A DNA stretch of 64,000 nucleotides, from NCBI GenBank assembly GCA_021521415.1, contig JAIQDT010004984.1, forward strand, positions 62,001-126,000. Reading direction: 5' to 3'. This DNA is from Bidens hawaiensis (lineage: Eukaryota; Streptophyta; Magnoliopsida; Asterales; Asteraceae). Positions 56,054-64,000 of this stretch are shown here, one piece after another (within the stretch, counting starts at the first letter, position 1; each line of letters opens with the position of its first letter). Position numbers and translations under genes: made by a program. The notes under the pieces are model-generated. The model worked only from the letters and a program-made list of their open reading frames with translations, did no database searches and was not told the DNA's origin.

Positions 56054-56875
56054 TAGGGGTGTTCAAAAAAATCCGAATCCGTATCCGAATTATCCGGAAA
56101 TCCGAATCCGAACTATCCGAAAATTCGGATATCCGAATCCCAGATATCTGAAAATTCGGATTTAGATTCGAATAGCAATTTTGGGATTTTTCAGATAGTT
56201 CGGATATCCGAACTATCCGAAATATTAATTTTAGTTTTCTTTTAATTTATTAATTATATATAATCTTATAAAAACCCCTGCCTACCATTATGCAAACTTC
56301 AAACAAACACAAACTCACACAGCCTCTTCAAACCTACCTGTCTTCAGCCGTCGCTGTCGCCACCCGGTCTTCCGACCGCCTCCCAAGCTCTCCGATGGCC
56401 AACTACAGGTGGTGAATTCGTGATTTCGTGGAAGACTCATGACTTGACTGGGGTGACCCGGTGGCTGCGTGAACCGATTTCCGATGAAGCCAACTTTAGA
56501 TTTCACACCATTGGTTGTCTTCAACCAATTCCAATCTATAGATTCGTTATAATATTTGTTCATTTGTGAGTTATAGATTTGTTGGTTTGCAAAATTTTAG
56601 AGTTCTTCAATGTTCATTTTTACATATAGATGAAGAACCTATGTATTCCTTTTTTGGAATTCAAAATTGAATCTTGATATGTTGTATGTTTATTTTGAAA
56701 CAATCTGTTTGTTTTTTTTTTCAATTTCGGATATCCGATTCACCATCCGTTCGGATATCCGAACTTCAGATATCCGAAATTTCGAATTCGGATAGTGAAA
56801 TCCATTATCCGAAAGGTCCGGATATCTGAAGTTCGGATATCCGAAACTTCGGATATTCAGATTTGAACACCCCTA
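56054..56875. mobile_element. hAT-type element with ATCCGAAT-rich ends
   Basis: Perfect 12-bp inverted termini TAGGGGTGTTCA / TGAACACCCCTA. Outer parts consist of repeated ATCCGAAT / ATTCGGAT words. CTTACTGG precedes the left end and recurs at 56881, five bases after the right end, a slightly displaced target duplication. No transposase. Confidence 0.7.
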
Positions 56876-56893
56876 AGTTACTTACTGGCAGTG

Positions 56894-56951
56894 TAATCCA
56901 CATAATATTGCCTATTCCAGGATAATCCACATAATATTGCCTATTCCAGGA
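56894..56951. repeat. 29-bp tandem duplication
   Basis: TAATCCACATAATATTGCCT plus nine bases occurs twice head to tail without change. Confidence 0.95.
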
Positions 56952-56971
56952 AGAACTTCATCTAATGTGAT

Positions 56972-57394
56972 TGTAGGTTCCCAGCCAGATCTACACGAGA
57001 TATCTCGTTCTACGTAGGTGCGGAATCCCTACGTAAGACGTTACGAGCGTAGAAGACAATACGAGTTAACACGATCGAACACACGTTACAATAAACAAAT
57101 ACTCGTTATAATGCAACCTTAAACACGTGATATCAATTACTGATTACAGGACTCGTAAACACGTAAACTAATAAACTGACTGAATAATGAAAACATAAAC
57201 CGTAACTTATGTTTATATAATCACGACAACTTCGCCTGGCATGTTCAGGCGAAGTTGTCCCTAACTTCGCTTAGTTCACAAGTTCGCCTGTATCAGCGAA
57301 CTTGTGAGCTAACTTCGCTTACATACAAAAACACAAATCTAACAAACTCGATTACAGACACTTGACACTGAACTACTGACATCATGCACCAACA
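56972..57394 (-). mobile_element. RLC-E 3' LTR
   Basis: In plus orientation opens TGTAGGTTCCCAG and closes GCACCAACA, next to the polypurine tract. About 423 bp. It contains two exact copies of the AACTTCGCC/GGCGAAGTT word and several variants (57229-57320). The 5' LTR is outside the window. The outer border is inferred from the TG and could be off by a few bases. Confidence 0.75.
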
Positions 57395-57396
57395 GA

Positions 57397-57405
57397 CTCC
57401 CCCTT
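57397..57405 (-). promoter_or_regulatory. RLC-E polypurine tract
   Basis: The minus strand reads AAGGGGGAG, two bases before the 3' LTR. Confidence 0.85.
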
Positions 57406-57468
57406 GGCAGTAGCTTCATCTCTTTATCTTCAAGCACGTGTCTTGTAATCTTCAACAATCTTGTATCT

Positions 57469-60356
57469 TCATCTTTTAGCATTCACTCCTTCTTGTACAC
57501 ATACCGAAACAACTCTTTGATATTTCCTCGCTTCGTCTTTCCAAGCAGGAATATAAAAGATTTTCTTCTCATTCAGCACCTGCAGATCAGCTCGAGACAG
57601 GTTCACTAGATGCATCGGATCATAGACTCTCAGCAGCTCTTGTTCATCTTCGTCTTCCATCACTGCTTCAGCTGTCTCACAATCTACATACCACCACTTC
57701 AACTCTTTGAGCACATCCTTGGGCATTTGTTTCATCGGCACTTCTTTCAAGCACCGGATCGGTTTATACTTCATAATCATCCAAGGCTTGCCATCTGCTC
57801 TCAATCCTCTATCTTTGTCTTCGATAAGTTTTCCCTTCTGTGGTTTCAGCAGCTCGAACTTCTTTTCCTTTATACTCTCCTTCCAAACTATCTTCCCGAT
57901 GACTCTAGCCATATTATCATCACTTCGATTTATCAATCCTAATCTGGCTAAGTCTTTCACTTCACATTCTAGCAATGTGTTCAACGATCTCAACATTCTT
58001 TTGAAGTACTGAACGCCATCATACCTTTTAATCACGAAGAGCCTCAACTGCTCATCGTATATCCAGCAAATAATCCCCTTTATCGCTTCAGCATAGCCTC
58101 TAATGTTGTAACTCTTCTTGAACATTGTAGAGACCGCTGGTTTCTTCGTTTTGAAGAACCACTGAGCATAGCCTTCTTTCCATCTAGGCTGCTCTTCCCA
58201 TTCTGTCTCATCGTTTCCCATATCTTTACCTATATCTGCGTTATCGACTTCCGGAATCTCATGCTCTACATTCTCCTCTACTATCTCTCCCTCTTCTATA
58301 TCATCATCAATAACAATCTCTGTACCAATCTTCTCTATCTCATCACTAGGTAATACATCATCATCACACATGAAGTCATCATCCATCTCCTCAACTTCCA
58401 CTACCACCACATCATCACCACCAGCTGCACTTGTCGACTCCCCCTGAGTTGTGGAAGTCCCAAGAGCTTGTACAGTTCTTGGCAACTCACCACCTGCACC
58501 TTTCGATGCATTGGGATCATCGTCTCGATCATTTCTCTTCTTAGTCCTCAACTCATCGCCTTTACAGCTCGTCTCCCCCTGAGATGCCAAGAACTCCTTC
58601 AAAGCATCTATGATTTTGCCATGTTCTACCAGCAGGGACGACTGCAACTGATTCTCTGCAATTATGCGCTGAATAGCCTGGGTCTGGATAAGATTCACCC
58701 TTGATTGTTCTGCCACGACCCTTTCAAGTGCTGCTATTCGTTCAGAGTCTGATAAGGTTGCATCGAAATCAAACCTCAGATGAGATATATCTTGAGTGTA
58801 CTGAGGAGGGATTTCCGATGTAACCGGGACCTCAGAAGTAGGCATAGACGTAACCGCAGGTGGTATCGTCACCGATAACCCTGCAGTGGCCACAACCGTC
58901 GACTCAATAAAATGTGCCACGACCTCCGTTGGAGTAAGAGTTGTAGGTGGCAACGATACGATTTCCGGAGCCGAAAGTTGGAAAGTAGTTGGTGGGAGGC
59001 CAAAAGATGATGAGGTAGCCACCACGGGAACATCCGTGGCGCTTGGCCTTGTAACTTGTAATGTTGAGGGAACCATTGTCATACCGGACAGTGCGGGTGG
59101 GGTGAAACGTACCACCCTCGAGCTCTCACCAGCTCCCGATCCTGCACCTTCCCGTTCCCTTCTTGATCTACGGATCAACTGTTGAACTTCTTCTTCATAG
59201 TCTGACTCACTGTCATCATCAGTTCTTTTTCTTTTCCCATGAACCCGTTCATGTGTTACCAAAATCCGTCTTGCTTCGGCCACTTCATCATCAGAATCTG
59301 AGCCAGCCACCGTTGTAGCTGTCCTAGTAACATTCACACCCGAAGCTAGTTCAACCGAGACCTGTACATTCTCCTCTGGATCAACCCTCTCCATGTCAAA
59401 AAATCCTTGACCGCCAAACTCTGCGTCAAGGTCAAAGTTCTCCTCCGGTGACACAACAGGAGCAGCAGGTATACCTTGTGGTGCTCCTGCCTGTTGTGGT
59501 GCCGGGTCCCTAACTCGTCCCCTCGAGCAGGCACATACCCCGGGTTGATCAAATACCCGAATAGTGGAGTATGTCGAGGACGGAGCTCAGGTTTGCTCCT
59601 CGCACTGGAGGATCTGCATTGGGCAAAGATCCTTTTGCTCACACTTTCGACGTATCGGATTGGGCGACGCTGAGGTAGCGTTGGAGCAACATGATTCAAG
59701 ATCATTTGGAGAAATCTTGGATACATGATAAATCTCTCACGCGCCACCGCTCTTCTTTGTCGATCGATCTCGTAGAAGACCATCTGACTAAAGCTGTAAC
59801 GCTTGCTATAAGTCAGAGCAGTCATAGCCGACTGCATGGTCGCGCCCAGGCCATCAGTGCCCGCCTTTCTCCCTGACATGCATACTATCATGACATGCAT
59901 GAGAAAGCGCCACTGGTCAAGCAAAAACCCCTTCCTTCTCTAAGTATCTCCCAAGGGACCAGAGTATCCCATCCTCAGAAACGCTCCATCACGGAAAGGA
60001 GCCACAAAATCTGTCGGGTCATCCCTCGTCTCATCTCCAAATCGTAAAGCCGCCCGGATCTGTTCAGATGAGAACTGAACAATGTGATTGTTGACTGTTG
60101 CTCGTATCACCGGGGGCTCGACCCTACAGTCATATTCCACGGTCTGCCAAAAATCCTCAATGTTTGGCAAAGATATTGGCAGTGTTGTCGTAATCGCGTG
60201 GAATATACGCGAGCGTAATAGGAACGTGATGATTTCACGGAAATCATCAACTCCGCTCGCCTCCGGGTCTAATGTTATATACATGTTGTGACCCGGGAAG
60301 AACTGTCTTTGGTTGTCACCACCGTCATCATCGCCTGCACCACCTACAGCAGCCAT
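57469..60356 (-). pseudogene. RLC-E downstream ORF (envelope-like position)
   Basis: About 960 codons from an ATG at 60356, with one TAG at 59940-59942 and one frameshift near 59530. N-terminal half: globular, with FREIITFLLRSRIFHAI and, further on, MSGRKAGTDGLGATMQSAM and RERFIMYPRFLQMIL. From memory these phrases recur in composite copia proteins. The middle (59454 to about 58700) is Ser/Thr/Pro-rich with a basic KRKR patch. A coiled-coil candidate (SERIAALERVVAEQSRVNLI) follows, then very acidic runs. The C-terminal 200 residues are globular (WKEGYAQWFFKTKKPAVSTM; DGVQYFKRMLRSLNTLLECE). No clear signal peptide or transmembrane helix, so an envelope role is not supported. Function unknown. 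Confidence 0.75.
58438..58581 (-). repeat. Two polypurine-tract-like copies inside the RLC-E downstream ORF
   Basis: CAGGGGGAG on the minus strand at 58581-58573 and 58446-58438, differing by one base from the functional tract. Confidence 0.75.
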
Positions 60357-60394
60357 ATCTGCATCAAACAGACTAAGTTAGATAAACGTCAAAG

Positions 60395-60660
60395 CAAATC
60401 ACAAGTTCGCCTGTTACCATGAGCGAAGTTGTGATTTATTCTGCATAGGCGAAGTTAGAGGTGGGGCGAAGTTGGGAACAACTTCGCCTCAACTTGAACT
60501 TCGCTGGTTAACAGTTAAGTAAAAAGGTCCAGGCGAAGTTAATGATAACTTCGCCTAACCACAACATCGCCTCATAAACTGTTTCAAAAATAATTATCAG
60601 GCGAAGTTAAACCTCAGGCGAAGTTACGGATAACTTCGCCTAAACTGTAACTTCGCCGAA
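60395..60660 (-). repeat. GGCGAAGTT palindrome array upstream of the RLC-E downstream ORF
   Basis: Nine exact copies of a 9-mer: five GGCGAAGTT (60448, 60465, 60532, 60600, 60617) and four AACTTCGCC (60480, 60547, 60632, 60649), plus about four variants. Several are paired as perfect hairpins, for example AGGCGAAGTT-6 nt-AACTTCGCCT at 60531-60556. Four more exact copies lie at 61050-61110, and two in the LTR. Confidence 0.9.
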
Positions 60661-62398
60661 TTTGAAACGGCATCAGTTAGGTTTTCAATCGACGTGAATC
60701 GGGTCAATTTGAAGATTGCGGACTCCGTAAAACTTGATTTACTGACGATTTAGACGATTAGATTGATTATGACCACGTAAAAATACGTTTGAAAATCGGG
60801 TATGAAGATTCGAAAAACTGAGGTCACGAAAACGGGTCGAAATACCCATTGATTAACGTTAAGGAACGTGATTATACGATACAACAATCGTACACACCTA
60901 TAATACGGATTCGAACTTGAAAATAAGAACACAGAAGAAAATCGATAAGTTCGCTGTGGGTTTAGAGGTTAGGTTCGCTGGATAAGTTCGCTGGGTTTTG
61001 AAAATAATGAACCAGTTTGACCTTTAATTTCCTTTTTATAAGGTCAAAATTATACAGGCGAAGTTATGGATAACTTCGCCTATGGCAGGCGAAGTTAGGC
61101 ACAACTTCGCCGAGATTAAAATTTTCAAAACAAAACCTATAATTTGAACAATTTGCAATTAAGTTTTAAAACATCCTTTAAAGAGTTAAATGATACGATC
61201 AAGACCAAGTAACCAGGTATAAAATCATACAACTACATAAGTAGAAAAAAATTTTTAGAAATAAAGTACACGGGATCAAATTTCAGTCTCGATAGGGACT
61301 ACCATGTTTTAGAAAAGATCCGAACAGGAATCATACTAACTACGTGACTGTCACACAGATCCGTGTTCAGCTGTATTATGACATAAAGAAACAGGTTGTA
61401 AGCAGGTAAATAACTTAGAATGGTTTTCATCGTTTCTGTGATACGGGTTAGGTTCAATTAAGCTCAAAATTTAAATGGCAACAACTCAGAGATTATGATT
61501 GAGAAGTCTTATCATTATGAACTCGAGTTGACCCCGAGTTGACCTCGACCCGTAGTGTCTGAATAAATAGTAGGAACTCTTCGATCTTTGGACTCTTCTT
61601 CCCGTTCTCTATCTTGCATCTTGATTGAGAAGTCTTATCATTATGAACTCTATAATGTCTCAATAACCCACATATTTTTTTTTTTAAGTATTTACACAGC
61701 TTCAGATAAACTACTGCAAGTCCCGAATCTGGATCACTGCAGTTTCTTGACACGCTATATTTACGGGAATCAGAACACTCACGGGCTCGTGTATGACTGG
61801 GTAATCGCTTTTCTGCCTATCAAGCGGAAAGATATATATGGAGACATGCACAACTCTTAAGGAGTTTCCACGTAAAATCGAGTAGATTTAGTTAGTATCA
61901 CTTATACTTTTACGCACCATAAAAAGCTACCATGACATACAATGACTGTTCTAAAGTCTATTAGGCCTTATAAATTCACTAGTTAAGCACACAGAATCAG
62001 TATATCTATCACTTTCCAAGGTTGGATCAATATTCTGTTAAACATAGTAAAGGAACTTCTTACGAAGTAGTAGACTTGAAAAATAATTTCATCTCCCGCA
62101 AAAAAAAATTTTAACTTCTATCGCCCCGATCAAGTCAAAGTCTTCAGGTAAACGGCTATCCTGAAGATCCAATGGATTAGCTGGACCGACCACATACGAG
62201 TATGTGTCCTTCTAACTAAGTATGATCGACTAATTTTCAGCGAAAGAATAAAAACACATCATAAACGGCCCCGGTCACTTTCAGTCATCTGGTTAATGGC
62301 TATCCTCATATTCTACAAGTAGAAATGAGGACCAAACATATCCGAAGACATGTCCTTCAAACTGAGGCAACCGACATAATTCTAAGCGATAGTGACGT

Positions 62399-62400
<2 letters not shown>
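60661..62400 (-). other. RLC-E noncoding spacer
   Basis: No credible gene. It contains a second GGCGAAGTT cluster (61050-61110), a 28-bp direct repeat (61497-61524 and 61623-61650), the block shared with RLC-D (61781-61850), and two diverged copies of a module of about 120 bp (62130-62250 and 62270-62395, sharing GGCTATCCT and ATGTCCTTC words). Confidence 0.7.
61781..61850 (-). other. Noncoding block shared by RLC-E and RLC-D
   Basis: Contains ACGGGCTCGTGTATGACTGG, identical to 44632-44651, and further near-matches (CTTTTCTGCCTAT, GGAGACATGCA). Lies between pol and the palindrome array, as in RLC-D. Confidence 0.85.

Positions 62401-62428
<28 letters not shown>
62401..62428 (-). repeat. 28-base poly(A) tract after RLC-E pol
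   Basis: Pure T on the plus strand (A on the element strand) about 20 bases beyond the pol stop. No retroposon body was recognised beside it. Confidence 0.95.
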
Positions 62429-62432
<4 letters not shown>

Positions 62433-62449
62433 AAAGTCACAAAACATGG

Positions 62450-64000
62450 TTACTCGGGATTGATCATCCCATTCAGCTCAACAAGGTTTCGAAATCTAGT
62501 TTTGTCAAACGCTTTCGTAAACATGTCAGCGAAATTATCTAGCTTATCAACCTTTTCGAGCACAATCAGTTTCTTCTCAGCACAATCCCGTATAAAATGA
62601 TGACGGATGTCAATATGTTTAGTTTTGCTGTGCTTTACGGGATTGTTAGTTAATGAGATAGCAGCAGTATTATCAATGCAAATAGGAGTATGAGTGAAAT
62701 TCAGACCATAATCGCGCAATTGCTGTTGAATCCAAAGAACCTGGGAGCAGCAGTTGGATGCTGCCATGTATTCTGCTTCACAGGTTGAAATGGCGACTGA
62801 GGTTTGCTTCTTGCATTGCCATGACACTAATCTGCCTCCGAGAAACTGACAACCACCTGTTGTTGACTTCCGACTCTGATTGCACCCTCCATAATCAGAA
62901 TCCGTGTAGGCGACCAACTCCAAGTCTCATCTTCTCGTGTACCACAACCTCAGCTTAGGCTTGCCTTTGAGATACCGTAGAATCCTCTTCGCACCCTTCA
63001 AGTGAGATTCCTTTGGGTTTGCCTGAAAGCGAGCACAAAGACAAACTGCAAACATTATATCAGGCCTAGAAGCAGTTAAGTACATTAAAGAACCTATTAT
63101 TGCCCGATATTGGGTTGGGTCCACGTCCGCATCATTGTCTAAATCAGCACCCAATTTGTGGTTGACGCAGACTGGAGTATCGTATGGAGTGCTATCCTCC
63201 AACTTGAAGCGTTTGAGAACATCATGGACATACTTAGTCTGATGAATGAACATCCCATCTTTCTTTTGATCAACCTGCAGTCCTAAAAAGAAAGTTAGTT
63301 CACCCATAGCACTCATTTCAAATCTCTTCTTCATGACGGCCTCAAACTCCTGACACATGGCGACTTTTGATGCAGCAAAGATGATGTCGTCCACGTAGAC
63401 TTGCACCAGTAGAAAGTCGCTCCCTTTTCTCTTGAAGAACAAAGTGCTATCAATCTTTCCCCGTTCAAAACCATTTTCAAGCAAGTAGTCGGATAGTGTA
63501 GAATACCAGGCCCGAGGGGCCTGATGTAGCCCATACAGTGCTTTACTTAGCTTGTATACGTGATCAGGAAAGTCTGGGTCAGGAAAACCCAGAGGTTGCT
63601 CAACGTACACAACCTCATCGACTTTACCGTTTAGGAACGCACTCTTCACATCCAACTGAAATACCTTCAACTCCTTATGTGCAGCAAATGCCAAAAACAA
63701 TCGGATGGCTTCCAATCTCGCCACAGGAGCAAACACCTCATTGTAATCGATCCCCTCTTGCTGATTAAAGCCTTTTACAACCAGCCTCGCCTTGTTCCTG
63801 ATAATAATCCCTTTCTCATCTCTCTTGCATTTGAAGACCCATTTTGTGCCAATCACATGCACATTCTTTGGTTTTGCAACCAAGTTCCATACCTCCATCT
63901 TCTTAAACTGGGCTAATTCTTCTTGCATGGCTTCGACCCACGAGTTGTCCTTGAGAGCCATTTGATAGTTCTTTGGTTCAATCTGGCTGATGAAGCAAGT
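62450..64000 (-). pseudogene. RLC-E reverse transcriptase and RNase H (partial)
   Basis: One frame runs from the window edge to a stop at 62450, ending GMINPE, broken only by a TGA at 62929-62927 between RT and RNase H. RT motifs: [67 protein letters not shown] and an intact YVDD (63397-63386). Then [14 protein letters not shown] and RYLKGKPKL. RNase H: AYTDSDYGGCNQSRKSTTGG, STCEAEYMAASNC, CIDNTAAISL, HHFIRDCAEKK. The 5' part of pol lies outside. It is close to functional. Confidence 0.93.

Larger units (their letters stand above)
56972..64000 (-). mobile_element. RLC-E: Sirevirus-like copia element, 3' portion
   Basis: From the window edge downward: RT, RNase H, spacer, downstream ORF, polypurine tract, 3' LTR. 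It has fewer lesions than RLC-D (one stop in the visible pol, one stop and one frameshift in the downstream ORF), so it is younger. Gag, protease and integrase lie beyond 64000. Confidence 0.9.

Noticed and set aside
57469..60356. True envelope glycoprotein
   Set aside because: No signal peptide, transmembrane helix or glycoprotein-like Cys pattern is visible. Only its position is envelope-like.

Overview
This window looks like a repeat-dominated intergenic stretch of a large plant nuclear genome. There are no bacterial operons. Nearly all recognisable coding sequence belongs to LTR retrotransposons, accompanied by hAT, PIF/Harbinger, Helitron, SINE and TRIM elements. The downstream ORF and gag style of the two Ty1/copia elements resemble copia elements I associate with Asteraceae, so a composite is my best guess. 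That is an inference from memory, not a search result.

Layout. 1-2466: 5' end of a minus-strand Ty3/gypsy element (RLG-A), with internal leader, tRNA-Met primer site and LTR. It appears to sit in intron 1 of a minus-strand host gene whose putative transit-peptide exon lies at 2550-2715. The gene's 5' UTR is split by a Tourist-like MITE (2769-5265) that itself carries a PIF-like element (3099-5259). A TATA/G-box promoter lies beyond it at about 5306-5324, next to an organelle-derived insertion. 6038-6884: hAT-type element. 7532-8705: large foldback element. 9419-11980: low-information repeats and microsatellites. 11985-26175: complete but decayed Tekay-like gypsy element RLG-B (TSD TGTAC) with an extra ORF upstream of gag. 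It contains a nested 3.6-kb solo LTR (16338-19904, TSD CATGG) and a 482-bp TRIM (23371-23852, TSD CTTGA). 26205-28765: Helitron end, LTR remnant, hAT MITE (27733-28012) and low-complexity DNA. 28766-39504: second Tekay-like element RLG-C, whose 3' LTR is cut by a copia element.

39505-53969: minus-strand Ty1/copia element RLC-D (Sirevirus-like: long gag, downstream ORF), itself split by a solo gypsy LTR (45078-46481, TSD ATCAT). 53970-56970: LTR-like debris, Helitron helicase remnant, SINEs and a hAT element. 56972-64000: 3' part of a younger minus-strand copia element RLC-E, with 3' LTR, polypurine tract, downstream ORF, a palindrome-rich spacer and an almost open RT-RNase H region that runs off the window.

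Two noncoding systems stand out. First, RLG-A and RLG-C, in opposite orientations, carry arrays of stem-loops in their 5' leaders. These share a conserved loop motif (about AAAAGNCRYGGTGRTWCRTG), while the stems differ in sequence but still pair. Second, RLC-D and RLC-E share a fixed 3' architecture: pol end, a conserved noncoding block with an identical 20-mer, an array of a short element-specific motif (also found in that element's own LTR), a downstream ORF containing polypurine-tract-like repeats, polypurine tract, LTR. Most coding regions carry nonsense and frameshift lesions and are annotated as pseudogenes.
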